From: a virus
Direction: 5' to 3' (one strand)
Length of the DNA: 64,000 nucleotides
Virus record (IMG/VR): IMGVR_UViG_3300042560_001323
Coordinates: 124,001 to 188,000 of that record
Made by a program: the position numbers and the translations under genes. Below, one piece after another: positions 46,662 to 56,221 of the stretch. Position 1 is the stretch's first letter. Each line of letters starts with the position of its first letter. The notes beneath the pieces were generated by a model. The model was not told the DNA's origin. It saw only the letters and a program-made list of their open reading frames with translations, and made no database searches.

Positions 46662-49600
46662 TTAAGGTACAAGTGCGATAGTTCCGGTTCTTACTGTTCC
46701 GTCTGTTCCTTTTACTCTAACAGTAAGAGTGTTGTTGTTTGTAAGTTCAAAACTCATTGTACTATTTATAGTTGGAGAAGAAGATGAACTCAATCCGAGG
46801 GTTGTAATACCCGTAATCAATGTATTACCTTGAACGTGAAGGGTTGAGTTGGGAACAGGAGTACCAACTCCAACATTACCATTACTGTTAACTTCAAAAA
46901 TAGCAGTAAATGTTTGACCGATGGATAGATTAGTTGCAGATGAAAAGCCGACAGTCGGATTATTAACTCTAAAAATACTACCGGCAACATTATTAGTAAG
47001 ACTTAAAATCTGGTCAGGAATGCGCGTAGTGCTTGATGTTCCAACAAAGAAGTTTAAAGAACCAGTATCCCCTGTTGTTGGGGACATTACAATATGGTTT
47101 GTAGTTGGAGAGTTTGATAAATCACTAAATTGTTGCCTTGGTCTAATCTGACCGAAGATAGTTGTATCTCCATTAATTCTGTGTGGAGGTTTCGCTAGGG
47201 GAGTTATCTGTGGGGTAGTGGAAGTATGTGCAACCCCTAAAATAACACTACCTCTTACATCAAGTTTTGCACCAATTAACGTACCCATACCGACAATAGT
47301 ATTTCCGGCTCGGTCTATTCTGAATGCCTGTTCTATAAAATCTGTAGGTGTGAATAGGCCACTTGATATAAAAGAATATGGTTTTGGAATATAGTTTGAA
47401 ACTACAAATGCCTCGGTATCAAAGTTATCATTTAGAGTTAAAATTTGATTACCATAACCATTGAAACTTAAGGTTCCATTGTCTCTTGCGTATGCTTTTA
47501 TTTCTACTGCATTAGTGTTTGCAACACCCGCATAATTAAATTGGGTAGCAAGTCCAATAAAAGTTAGAGATGGACTAGCACTTGAAGTAGTACCTACTCC
47601 TGCAGCAGAATCCGCAGAAATTCTTACATTGCCAGATACATCAAGTCCAGATTTTGGATTTGTGGTTCCAATACCCAAGTATCCACGAGATGGAATAAAA
47701 ACTAGTGCATCCACACCAGTAGTAAGAATTCCAACTGAACTTACGCCTGGATTATTTGCTAAAACCGGATATACTGGAGATGAGACTAAATCTTGAGTGA
47801 CAACTCTAACGCCGGGGACGTTAATAAGATTGGCGCCATCTCCATAATAAGTTATAATACCAGTGGCTGCAGTAATAATACCCGAAGAAATCCGAACTGT
47901 TCCTAAAGTGGAGATTCCCGAAACACTTAAAGAAGTTACGGATGCAATTCCCCCAATAACATTTGTAGAAATACCCGCATTAGTTGATACACCGGCATTA
48001 GAAACATAATCCGCCACGGTAATTGTTGCAATACCATTAGCACCACTTGTACCAACAACAGAAATTCTGGGTCCAACGAAGTTAAGAGTAGAAATACTAG
48101 ATGCAGTTCCTACAAGATTACTTTCATCTTGAACTGTAATACCACCAAATGAACCACTGGCGGCACTTACTGGTCCCCAATATGGGTCTTGTCCACTACC
48201 TTTTGTAATGAGAACAAGTCCGGTGAGGTCCGGTGGGAGAAATGAAGTTATACCTGAACTTTTTTGGAAAGGAATAGAACCTTGGACGCCGCCAGTTAAA
48301 TTCGTAGAACTTGTTGCGGTTCCACTTAGATTTCCAATAAAAGTGGTTGCAGTAACAATACCACCAGAAAACTGAACACTTCCAATTGTTGAAGGACCAG
48401 TTACATTTAGATTTCTTACTGATGCAATGCCGCCGATTACGCTTGTTGAAACTCCCGCGATAGAAACATAATCGTCAATCGTGATTGTTGCAATTCCAGT
48501 TGAGGTGAGATTTGCAGTTGCCCTTACATTTGGGCCAACAAAATCTATTATTGAAATCTGGGAAGTAATACCAACAACGCTACCTTCATCTTGAATTGTG
48601 ATACCACTAAATGCTCCAGCAGCAGAAGGTGCTACACCCCAATAAGGGGGTGAACTCGGGCCACCGGAAAGAAGAATATAGTTTGTTTGTCCTGCTGTTA
48701 GGAGGGAAGTGTTTCCTGGTGAATCTTGATATGGAATAGAGCCTCTTGCCCCACCAGAAAGATTGGTGGAAGTTGTTGCGGTTGAAGCATTTCCTTGTAG
48801 GGCGCCAACAAAAAGTCCAGAACTTACTATTGTATCTGTTACGTTGAGAGCCCCGGCAGCAAAACGAACACCATTTTCTAGTTGATTTGTTCCAACACCA
48901 ACTGCATAGTTGAATAGAAATGCATCCGTGCCAAGCCCCGAAAATGCTCCAGACCTTACCCACATCATTTGCTTATATGTATCTGGCAGTGAACTTATTC
49001 CAGATAATGCAAGTGAAAATAAAGGACTACCAACCGTGCTAGCAATTGCAATACCACCGTGATTAGCGGTTATATCTGAAGATATATCATTACTAGATGC
49101 ATCTGTTGTAATACCAAGAATAATGTCTCTATCTTGAATTTGTAAAGATTGAGCATTGAGTACAACAGATGTACCACCAACACTTAAACTACCACTAATA
49201 TAAAGGCTTCCAAAAACATTAAAATCATTTGAACTAAACAAACGAGCAGCGGGAACAAACCCCGCATTTAGATTGCTTGCGTTAGTATAATAGGAGCTTG
49301 AATTATTATTTAAATATTGAACATTAAGACTGCTTACTAGAGTTGAAGATGCAACAGATATGGGAGAATTTCCTTGAGCAGCAGTAGAAATAAATTGCGT
49401 TGCGGTAATAACTCCGCTTACTGAAGTATTACCTCGAACCTGCAGATTTGTTGTTGGATTTGTGGTTCCAATGCCTAAATTGCCCGAAATATAAGAATTT
49501 CCAGTTATTTGAAGTGGATATGCCGAACCAAGTTCTGGTATACTATTACTAAATCCTCCGCCAATAAGCCAAGAATTTCCAGGTGCTTTATAACTTGAAT

Positions 49601-50459
49601 CGGAAACAAAATTCCATGTTCCCTTAATACCACCGGGGTTGCTGTCATCATGCCAAATATGGTCAACATTATTAGATGTTGTGGGATTCGTCCATGGTAG
49701 ACTTACATCATTAAAACTTGTAAGTACAAGAGCACCATTTCTAGATATAATTGGGCCGTCTACATCTAATTTACTTACCGGATTTGTGGTTCCAATACCA
49801 AAGTTACCACTAGAGGTAAGGGACATTTTAGTTGAAAGTGAAGCCGAAGAACCTACTTGGTCAAATGTGCCACTAACTCCAATACCTGAACTTGTATCAA
49901 ATACAATACCACCAGTTGCGGCTAAACGAATTCTATCTGGTCCTAATGGGGAACTAACATCAGTACCTTTAAATAATAAAAGTTCAGATTGTTCCGTTCC
50001 AAGGTTATAAATTCTTTCACCGACAAATGTATTCCGATATGGCGTCTGGCCAGGTCCCACTCCATCATTATTGGTTCCCCCAAAAGCAATATAGTTTATT
50101 GTACTAGAACTGCCAACTCTTATATTACCATCAACTTGTAATGATTCACCTGGATTTGTAGTTCCAATACCAAGTCTTCCAGAAATGTATGCCCCACTAT
50201 TTACTTGAAGTAATTGATTTGGATTGTCAATATAAGTTCCGGTGCCAATTAATATTGGACCACTAGTGGTAAGTTGGGATAATGAGGTTACCCCAAGAGT
50301 GGAAATTCCAGAAACATCTAAAGAATGGGAAGTTAAGTTAGTGGTCGTGGTTACCCCTAAAACCGTTTTACCAATTACTTCTAATACTGTACTAGATTCA
50401 GTGTAACTAGTAATCCCAATTTTTAAATTTAGTTCTCTCCCGCTAAGATAATCTGACAT
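46662..50459 (-). CDS. Long tail-fibre-like structural protein, 1265 residues
   Basis: A beta-rich, Gly/Ser/Thr/Val-dominated protein. The motif GIGTTNPxxxLxVxGN (or close variants) occurs five times. Two tandem modules of about 145 residues occur in the middle, each with STNLxGGxxGSIP, PYWG, GITxQDE, FVGP and GIATITxxDYVS. Such repeats are typical of cyanophage fibre shafts. The C-terminus (ELTNNNTLTVRVKGTDGTVRTGTIAL) is a conserved ending in these proteins. It is followed by the lectin-like gene and preceded by a 113-residue structural gene. Confidence 0.82.
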   Translation of the reverse strand: MSDYLSGRELNLKIGITSYTESSTVLEVIGKTVLGVTTTTNLTSHSLDVSGISTLGVTSLSQLTTSGPILIGTGTYIDNPNQLLQVNSGAYISGRLGIGTTNPGESLQVDGNIRVGSSSTINYIAFGGTNNDGVGPGQTPYRNTFVGERIYNLGTEQSELLLFKGTDVSSPLGPDRIRLAATGGIVFDTSSGIGVSGTFDQVGSSASLSTKMSLTSSGNFGIGTTNPVSKLDVDGPIISRNGALVLTSFNDVSLPWTNPTTSNNVDHIWHDDSNPGGIKGTWNFVSDSSYKAPGNSWLIGGGFSNSIPELGSAYPLQITGNSYISGNLGIGTTNPTTNLQVRGNTSVSGVITATQFISTAAQGNSPISVASSTLVSSLNVQYLNNNSSSYYTNASNLNAGFVPAARLFSSNDFNVFGSLYISGSLSVGGTSVVLNAQSLQIQDRDIILGITTDASSNDISSDITANHGGIAIASTVGSPLFSLALSGISSLPDTYKQMMWVRSGAFSGLGTDAFLFNYAVGVGTNQLENGVRFAAGALNVTDTIVSSGLFVGALQGNASTATTSTNLSGGARGSIPYQDSPGNTSLLTAGQTNYILLSGGPSSPPYWGVAPSAAGAFSGITIQDEGSVVGITSQISIIDFVGPNVRATANLTSTGIATITIDDYVSIAGVSTSVIGGIASVRNLNVTGPSTIGSVQFSGGIVTATTFIGNLSGTATSSTNLTGGVQGSIPFQKSSGITSFLPPDLTGLVLITKGSGQDPYWGPVSAASGSFGGITVQDESNLVGTASSISTLNFVGPRISVVGTSGANGIATITVADYVSNAGVSTNAGISTNVIGGIASVTSLSVSGISTLGTVRISSGIITAATGIITYYGDGANLINVPGVRVVTQDLVSSPVYPVLANNPGVSSVGILTTGVDALVFIPSRGYLGIGTTNPKSGLDVSGNVRISADSAAGVGTTSSASPSLTFIGLATQFNYAGVANTNAVEIKAYARDNGTLSFNGYGNQILTLNDNFDTEAFVVSNYIPKPYSFISSGLFTPTDFIEQAFRIDRAGNTIVGMGTLIGAKLDVRGSVILGVAHTSTTPQITPLAKPPHRINGDTTIFGQIRPRQQFSDLSNSPTTNHIVMSPTTGDTGSLNFFVGTSSTTRIPDQILSLTNNVAGSIFRVNNPTVGFSSATNLSIGQTFTAIFEVNSNGNVGVGTPVPNSTLHVQGNTLITGITTLGLSSSSSPTINSTMSFELTNNNTLTVRVKGTDGTVRTGTIALVP

Positions 50460-50460
50460 A

Positions 50461-50802
50461 TTAGTTGAGGGTATTGAGTATGCTAGCGATTAGTTTTAAT
50501 TCTGTTCCGTTGCTACCATATGCAACCAAAGAATCCCCGCTTTCAAGAACAAATTTACCATAAAATGGCTTAAAACTATCTTTAGATGGAACTGGTCTTT
50601 GAATATGAATAGGAGTTGTTACTGCGATGCCAGAAACGGACCTTTCGTGTGAAATTGAGACATCATAAGTGACGTTTCCGCTGTTTACAATGTTACAAAA
50701 AAGAGCAACTCCTGTATAACCAATGGGAGCGGTATATACTTTTTCTGGAGTAGTACCTAAAACTTTTGTAATAGTTTTAAAGACGTTAAGTGCTAGAGCC
50801 AT
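50461..50802 (-). CDS. Small cyanophage virion protein
   Basis: A 113-residue beta-rich protein starting MALALNVFKTITKVLGTTPE. It includes VYTAPIGYTGVALFCNIVNSGNVTYDVSISH and FVLESGDSLVAYGS, a layout common in short tail or neck-fibre proteins. A late motif lies about 29 bases upstream. It abuts the long fibre gene with one base between. Confidence 0.7.
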   Translation of the reverse strand: MALALNVFKTITKVLGTTPEKVYTAPIGYTGVALFCNIVNSGNVTYDVSISHERSVSGIAVTTPIHIQRPVPSKDSFKPFYGKFVLESGDSLVAYGSNGTELKLIASILNTLN

Positions 50803-50829
50803 TCTATTACAATACTTCCGTTAATATGT

Positions 50830-51189
50830 CTATTTATAAAATTTATACTCGGTAATTTCCGATCCGTAAAATTTATTAATTTCTTTTTTTATTTTAGAAC
50901 GCATGTCATTAGTCTTATAGACACTTCTCGCCAAATCTATAAATTCCTCCGAAAACTCATTCTCTTTCTCTAATTCTCTTAAAGCATCTTCAATATTCCA
51001 AAGGATTAAATTAACATAATAAAGAACTTGAACAAACTCATCATTTAAGACATTAAACTCTTTTGCAATGATGGAGAGTTTATCAAGTTCTTTGCCTACT
51101 TCAATATTTTTAGAGTGCTCATACTTTAGCATTAAGATGGTGATTTTATCTAAAAGTTCACCAACTGACACTGGAATTGTTATCAACAT
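50830..51189 (-). CDS. DUF6165-like helical protein
   Basis: A 119-residue protein starting MLITIPVSVGELLDKITILM. It contains NLILWNIEDALRELEKENEF, FIDLARSVYKTNDMRSKIKKEIN and a closing GSEITEYKFY. This is the DUF6165 pattern as I know it, a family seen in cyanophages and beside glycosyltransferases in bacteria. Its presence inside a tail-fibre operon is unusual and unexplained. Confidence 0.72.
   Translation of the reverse strand: MLITIPVSVGELLDKITILMLKYEHSKNIEVGKELDKLSIIAKEFNVLNDEFVQVLYYVNLILWNIEDALRELEKENEFSEEFIDLARSVYKTNDMRSKIKKEINKFYGSEITEYKFYK
50831..50837 (-). promoter_or_regulatory. Late promoter -10 motif (ATAAATA)
   Basis: TATAAATAGAC on the minus strand, the closest match in the window to the T4 consensus TATAAATA, about 29 bases before the ATG at 50802. 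Confidence 0.65.
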
Positions 51190-51191
51190 AA

Positions 51192-54100
51192 TTAATCACC
51201 ACCTAGGGCTAGAATAAAGGGAGTTAGAGTTGAAAATAAGCTCTTGGTATAAGATGAACCGGAAACAGTACCAGTATTTTGGTTGACAATTACACCGTTG
51301 CCAATTCTAAAGTTACCAGATTGGTCGGTACTCGTGTAAACAACAAGACCACCATTTTTAGATACCGCTTCATTTTCCTGAATTGGTAGACCTCCAAGCC
51401 ATGGGAGTGCATTATCAATATAATCTCCTGCACCTATGTATTGGAAAGAATGCCCAGATGCAAGAATACGACTCTGTTTGTAGAATGGAACTTCGGTTCC
51501 GATGCCAATAAATGCTGGAACGTTTTCATTAAAAAATACTCGGTATTTATCATTTCCAAGTGGTTCTGCCCTTGCAACAGAATAATAAGTTGGCCTAACT
51601 GATGCAATAAGTCTTGCAGTATTGAATCCAACACTTGGACCTTCTATCGTAATTCTTGGGGCTCTGGTGTAACCACGACCCGAAGACACAATTTCAATAG
51701 TAGAAACGGAGCCATTTGAAATTTCTGCCACCGCTTGTGCTGCAACACCCCATGATGAATCGGGGTCTTCAATTGTAATGCTTGGAGCAAATGTATAACC
51801 GGTCCCACCGGCTCCAACGGTAATGGTATCAATGTCATAAGTGAGGTCGCCAAAATAAACAACTTGACCATCAAACGGTCTAATTGTGCTGCATTTTGTG
51901 ATGCCACCTGAGTTATAATAATGCTTCTGGGTTGCGATACCCACATTGACGCTGAATACTGTGCTAGCAAGAGAAACACTTGGAAGTGAATTTAGATTGC
52001 CATTACCCAAATTGACTGTTAAAATGCCAGCAAGATTGTCAATCATTGTAAGAACATTTGCACAAGAATTTGGACTCGTATTAAACCCAGTTAATGGGTC
52101 TGGTGCAAGTGTATAATTCTTATTGTTTAATTGATTATTGACTGCAAGTTTAGCATAATCTCTTGCAGCAATAAATGCCGTAATAGATTCGGAGACTTCA
52201 CCGACGAGACCATTAGAAATAGGAGTACCATTTCTATTGAAATATGATTTAGTGGACTTAATGATTTCTCTATTAGTATAGTTTACGAGGTCTGAAGCAA
52301 TTGCATCTACAATGTAACCGATGTCTCTTGCACACTTTGAACCTCCTTCCGTGAAGGTATTTGAACTAAGATTAGGGAGACCTGTAAGATTTCCAGACCC
52401 AAGAACTGTAGTGACAATGCCGGAAAGGTTATCAATGTTGCTCTGAACATTGAAACACGCTCCAGTATCCGTATTCGGAATAGTTGAACCAATTCCAACG
52501 GTGTTTGCATAACCGGCAGTAACTGTAAGGTCTTTAACGTTTAAATTATTTGTAATAGCAAGTTTCATAAAATCTCTTGCCTTCATAAATGCGGCAATAG
52601 ATTCCGATTCTTCGCCCACTAGACCATTTGAAATTGGTTGTCCAGAATTATTAAAATACTGCCTTACAAACTCTCTTGCATAATTATTCCCTCCGGTAAA
52701 TACATCAATAGAAACTGCATCTACAAAATAACCCAAATCTCTATAACACTTTGAACCGCCAGTCGTAAATGTTCCAACATTAACGGCGGGCAACCCCACT
52801 AGACTCCCTGCTCCTATAACGGTTGTAATAATTCCAACAAGATTATCAACGTTTGATTGAACATCCGCACAGGCATTTGGATTAGTATTGGGAATACTTC
52901 CGCCAACCCCGGCAAAGGCCGAAGGACCAACGGAAACCGTTAAATCCTTGATAGATAGATTATTAGTGATAGCAAGTTTTACTAGTTCTCTTGCCTCTTG
53001 AAAAGTAAAAATAGATTGAGTTTCTTCGCCAACAAGGCCATTGGAAATCGGAACGCCAGCACCAGTAAAATATTGCTTGACAAACTCTCTTGAATAGTTG
53101 TTTCCACCCGTGAATACATCTGTTGAAACTGCATCAACAAAATAGCCCAAATCTCTTTTACATTTTGTCGCAGTTGTAGAAATGCCTGGGTATTGAGTTA
53201 GGGCATTATTCCAGGCCGTGTTTACAATTTCGGTCTTATTTTGTTGAATTAGTCTATATGCATCATAATACCGAGAACGACCGTTGGTTTGAGAATCTCC
53301 GGGAAAGTAAAAGTCTGAATTAAAAATAGCAATAGATGCAAGTGACTTTTCTACAATTTCTTGCTTGTTCTGTTGAATGAGCCTATATGCATCATAATAC
53401 CGAGAACGTGAATTAGTTTGAGAGTCAAATGGAAAATAAAAGTCTGGATGATTAATAGCAATGGCAGCAAGAGACTTATCTACAATCTCCTGCTTATTAA
53501 GTTTAATCATATTAGATGCATCAATAAAGCGTCCAGGTGCAACGGTCTTTACTTCAAAAGTATAACCTTTGCTCCCGCTAGGGTAAGTTAGAATTCCGGC
53601 TGATGTAGGACAAGTGAAACCCAAACCCGAAATTGTAACTGACATCCCCACATTAAACCTGTGCGGAGCATTTGTGTAAATGGTTGCAATACCAGAAACG
53701 TTATCATAAAGAGCATTGACAACATTAAATGTTGGGGTGGACAAATCAATATCAAATCTATCACTATCGGCACCAGCCGTTGCAGTAACGATGCCAAGAA
53801 ACTTCATAGGGCTGACACCATCAGCAATCATACCATAGGTGCCAAATGAGGAGTTAGAGTTTGTGAGGTCACAAGCACCACCGGAACCGCAGTAAATTGC
53901 AATATTATCGCAAATTGTAAAAATAGATACCAACTGTGCATAGGCACTATTGGTAATAGAAACTCCAATACCACCTTGATTATACTGGGTGTAAGAGTCA
54001 ACTACCATACTCTTAAGCGGTCCAATTACAATGTCACCATCAATTTGCATTCCAATACTTCCCGGAATGAAGTTGGTGCAGTTTCTTACATATGGTGACT

Positions 54101-54614
54101 GATTAATATACCGTTGCTCTTTTGGGTCAAAAGAGAAAATTGCCTTACCGGGCATAGCGCCATAGAAAGAAGCGTTTTCAAACTCATTACCGGCCCCCCA
54201 ATAGAATAAATCTTTATCCGAATTGAGTGGTAAAATGCTAACTTCTCTCAGGTTAGTTCCGGTTACGCTTACTTGGTCTGGAATAGTAATAGGATTATCT
54301 TCTTGATAGTCACCCGCCGAGATTTGAATTGTTGTTCCGGCTTTTGCAATGGCAACTGCTGCCTTGATTGTAGCCTTTGCATCACCTAATTTTAAACCAG
54401 TATTTGTATCTTTTCCGTCCTTTGTCACATAAACTGTATTTTTTACTGAAGAACCTACTGATACACTTACAATATCAGTACCAATTCCCGGCCTCTCGCG
54501 TTTAATATAAAGTTCTGCATCATATGTGTTTAGGGCAAGCTGTCCCAACTCTAGATTAGTGGGTTTCCTTCCTTGAACTGACGAACGCTTAATGCGAATA
54601 CGTGGGGCGGCCAT
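51192..54614 (-). CDS. Large tail/fibre structural protein with tandem repeats, 1140 residues
   Basis: The N-terminus RIRIKRSSVQGRKPTNLELGQLALNTYDAELYIKRER is a common cyanophage fibre anchor. Residues about 58-300 look like a right-handed beta-helix (YVTKDGKDTNTGLKLGDAKATIKAAV ... GDYQEDNPITIP). Two 45-residue repeats (NKQEIVxKSLAxIAI ... RSRYYDAYRLIQQ) lie at 371-460. Three repeats of about 137 residues lie at 485-895 (KCxRDLGYFVDAV ... PISNGLVGE). A C-terminal beta domain ends SLFSTLTPFILALGGD. A late motif lies about 26 bases upstream. Confidence 0.83.
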   Translation of the reverse strand: MAAPRIRIKRSSVQGRKPTNLELGQLALNTYDAELYIKRERPGIGTDIVSVSVGSSVKNTVYVTKDGKDTNTGLKLGDAKATIKAAVAIAKAGTTIQISAGDYQEDNPITIPDQVSVTGTNLREVSILPLNSDKDLFYWGAGNEFENASFYGAMPGKAIFSFDPKEQRYINQSPYVRNCTNFIPGSIGMQIDGDIVIGPLKSMVVDSYTQYNQGGIGVSITNSAYAQLVSIFTICDNIAIYCGSGGACDLTNSNSSFGTYGMIADGVSPMKFLGIVTATAGADSDRFDIDLSTPTFNVVNALYDNVSGIATIYTNAPHRFNVGMSVTISGLGFTCPTSAGILTYPSGSKGYTFEVKTVAPGRFIDASNMIKLNKQEIVDKSLAAIAINHPDFYFPFDSQTNSRSRYYDAYRLIQQNKQEIVEKSLASIAIFNSDFYFPGDSQTNGRSRYYDAYRLIQQNKTEIVNTAWNNALTQYPGISTTATKCKRDLGYFVDAVSTDVFTGGNNYSREFVKQYFTGAGVPISNGLVGEETQSIFTFQEARELVKLAITNNLSIKDLTVSVGPSAFAGVGGSIPNTNPNACADVQSNVDNLVGIITTVIGAGSLVGLPAVNVGTFTTGGSKCYRDLGYFVDAVSIDVFTGGNNYAREFVRQYFNNSGQPISNGLVGEESESIAAFMKARDFMKLAITNNLNVKDLTVTAGYANTVGIGSTIPNTDTGACFNVQSNIDNLSGIVTTVLGSGNLTGLPNLSSNTFTEGGSKCARDIGYIVDAIASDLVNYTNREIIKSTKSYFNRNGTPISNGLVGEVSESITAFIAARDYAKLAVNNQLNNKNYTLAPDPLTGFNTSPNSCANVLTMIDNLAGILTVNLGNGNLNSLPSVSLASTVFSVNVGIATQKHYYNSGGITKCSTIRPFDGQVVYFGDLTYDIDTITVGAGGTGYTFAPSITIEDPDSSWGVAAQAVAEISNGSVSTIEIVSSGRGYTRAPRITIEGPSVGFNTARLIASVRPTYYSVARAEPLGNDKYRVFFNENVPAFIGIGTEVPFYKQSRILASGHSFQYIGAGDYIDNALPWLGGLPIQENEAVSKNGGLVVYTSTDQSGNFRIGNGVIVNQNTGTVSGSSYTKSLFSTLTPFILALGGD
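51930..53162 (-). repeat. Three tandem ~137-codon repeats within the 1140-residue fibre gene
   Basis: Each unit encodes KCxRD(L/I)GYxVDA, an REF/REI-type helix, (V/Q/T)PISNGLVGE, an ARD helix with KLA, and an NxxNL-GI-T closing block. Units one and two are closer to each other than to unit three, which is the usual pattern of stepwise duplication. Confidence 0.85.
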
Positions 54615-54639
54615 TTATTCTGCTAGAATCATTATTCAT

Positions 54640-54646
54640 TATTTAT
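54640..54646 (-). promoter_or_regulatory. Late promoter -10 motif (ATAAATA)
   Basis: AATAAATAATG on the minus strand, about 26 bases before the ATG at 54614, just after the stop of the 49-residue gene. Confidence 0.5.
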
Positions 54647-54651
54647 TGGCC

Positions 54652-54801
54652 TTAATATTCTTCATCTGAAGAAGATTGAAGTTCTTGAACCTGTTTTTGT
54701 AAACTTATAATCTGGGCTTCCAGTGCAACATTTCTATTGAATAAATCAAATGTCTTTTGCTGATAAACTTCAATGATTTGTTTTAGTGCTTCTTCATTCA
54801 T
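54652..54801 (-). CDS. 49-residue coiled-coil protein
   Basis: Starts MNEEALKQIIEVYQQKTFDL and continues as a heptad coil (LFNRNVALEAQIISLQKQVQELQ) with an acidic tail. The ATG overlaps the previous TAA (TAATG), which supports a real coupled gene. It is probably a small trimerisation or chaperone factor of the fibre operon, inferred from the coil and context. Confidence 0.62.
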   Translation of the reverse strand: MNEEALKQIIEVYQQKTFDLFNRNVALEAQIISLQKQVQELQSSSDEEY

Positions 54802-55592
54802 TAATAAGTACCCTCATCAATAACAATATTTTGTAGTTGTAGTTCTCCGTCATTGCAGCCAATTACAACTTGGGAACCCCCCGAACACGCACTATTTACC
54901 CAAAGACTATCAACTTCAATTGGAGCAAAAGAAGTTACTGACAATTGAGGGCTACTATATTGGTCTCCAGTATTCGTTGAAATGAAGCTATTGGAGAATT
55001 GGAATCTTTTTGTTGAATATTCCCATATAAGGGCTGTTTTCTTTCTGGTATTTGATTCATTATAGTTAAAAACTAGACCCAAATCCCAAGTAGTATTGCT
55101 GGCAATACCAACCCCACCATTCAAAAGGCCAATGTCAAGAAGACGGCCCTCTATAGATAGTGAAGGGACATTACTAATGAAAGAACCATTAACTACTAGA
55201 TTATTGTTGACTAGAACATTATTAGGAAATGTTACATCAGATCCACCGAAACCAACTGCGGTCTGTCCCGTTGATGAAAGAATTTCATCACCGCTTACCC
55301 TAATCTTGCCTAGAAATGATGTAATACCTGGGGTTGAAGTATTACCAATAGTGAGTGTTGTTGTTGCATAAGAAATTATGCTTCTATAAGGATTAAAACT
55401 TAGCCCCGAACTTGTAAAAACCTGACTAGTTGAAGGTGTCGTTGAATTAACTCCAACGAAAGTCAGATAATAAAGAGCATCATTCTCTTTCTTTTGTGTG
55501 TAAATCCTAAAGGCGGAATCTGCAATCGGGTCTTGAATCGTGCTTACTTTATAGACTCCCGCCCCTAGTCTTACCGAATACTGGTCACTCAT
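54801..55592 (-). CDS. Virion structural protein, fibre-like, 263 residues
   Basis: Starts MSDQYSVRLGAGVYKVSTIQ. It is beta-rich, with a shaft-like centre (GGSDVTFPNNVLVNNNLVVNGSFISNVPSLSIEGR) and LIWEYSTKRFQFSNSFIST near the end. This is typical of phage fibre shafts that present short strand-turn repeats. It is coupled to the preceding 110-residue gene by ATGA. Confidence 0.7.
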   Translation of the reverse strand: MSDQYSVRLGAGVYKVSTIQDPIADSAFRIYTQKKENDALYYLTFVGVNSTTPSTSQVFTSSGLSFNPYRSIISYATTTLTIGNTSTPGITSFLGKIRVSGDEILSSTGQTAVGFGGSDVTFPNNVLVNNNLVVNGSFISNVPSLSIEGRLLDIGLLNGGVGIASNTTWDLGLVFNYNESNTRKKTALIWEYSTKRFQFSNSFISTNTGDQYSSPQLSVTSFAPIEVDSLWVNSACSGGSQVVIGCNDGELQLQNIVIDEGTY

Positions 55593-55921
55593 CGTGCTGC
55601 GGTCTCCTCTACCATAATTGTACCTCTAACTGCCTTGATTGTCTCAAACTCATTTATAAGAAGAACATCAAAGTAGTTTCTTCCGGTTTTCAGGTTTTGG
55701 GTGTCGGCTTTACCCATTTGGAGTGAAATATACCCGATTGCTCCTAGAGTTGCTGCGATAAACGTTGCATAAGAAGGAGAACTGGGATACTTTCTTATTT
55801 TAGCAATAGGTGTATAACTTGATAAATCAAGGGGATTACCATCAAATGCGCTAATTAAAAAGGACACGGAAAAATCCGTTCCCTTATCAATTATAATACT
55901 AGTAATCTCTTGAACGGCCAT
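55589..55921 (-). CDS. Virion structural protein, 110 residues
   Basis: Starts MAVQEITSIIIDKGTDFSVS. A small beta-sandwich-like protein with DLSSYTPIAKIRKYPSSPSYATF and TGRNYFDVLLI, a pattern of baseplate or fibre connector domains in cyanophages. It overlaps the preceding stop by one base (TAATG) and the next gene by ATGA. Confidence 0.68.
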   Translation of the reverse strand: MAVQEITSIIIDKGTDFSVSFLISAFDGNPLDLSSYTPIAKIRKYPSSPSYATFIAATLGAIGYISLQMGKADTQNLKTGRNYFDVLLINEFETIKAVRGTIMVEETAAR

Positions 55922-56187
55922 TAGTTAGTAAATCCTACTTTATTTGCTTTAATTGCTGAATTGGTGAAAATAACATCCGTTGGATTTTTTTGTAAAAATT
56001 CAACAGAATTTGCAGGAATTGTAAATACAAATGTTGCGGATGCACCAACAGAAGTTGAAATGCTGACTTGAATCGCTCCAGCGGTACTGTTACAGAGCCT
56101 AACGCAGGTTGCAGAGTTAAGGCTAGTAGCAGCCCCGGCAGATGTGGCGGTTGTAATTTCAGTCTCAATGAGTTTAGTGATTTGCAT
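55921..56187 (-). CDS. Small virion structural protein, 88 residues
   Basis: Starts MQITKLIETEITTATSAGAA. It is beta-rich with VRLCNSTAGAIQVSIST and VFTIPANSVEFLQKNPTDVIF. It resembles short jelly-roll-like phage decoration or fibre-linker proteins. A late motif lies about 24 bases upstream. Confidence 0.67.
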   Translation of the reverse strand: MQITKLIETEITTATSAGAATSLNSATCVRLCNSTAGAIQVSISTSVGASATFVFTIPANSVEFLQKNPTDVIFTNSAIKANKVGFTN

Positions 56188-56210
56188 TAGTAAAAATAGT
56201 CCATAATTAT

Positions 56211-56217
56211 TATTTAT
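56211..56217 (-). promoter_or_regulatory. Late promoter -10 motif (ATAAATA)
   Basis: TATAAATAATAATT on the minus strand (full T4-like TATAAATA), about 24 bases before the ATG at 56187. Confidence 0.62.
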
Positions 56218-56221
56218 ATTC

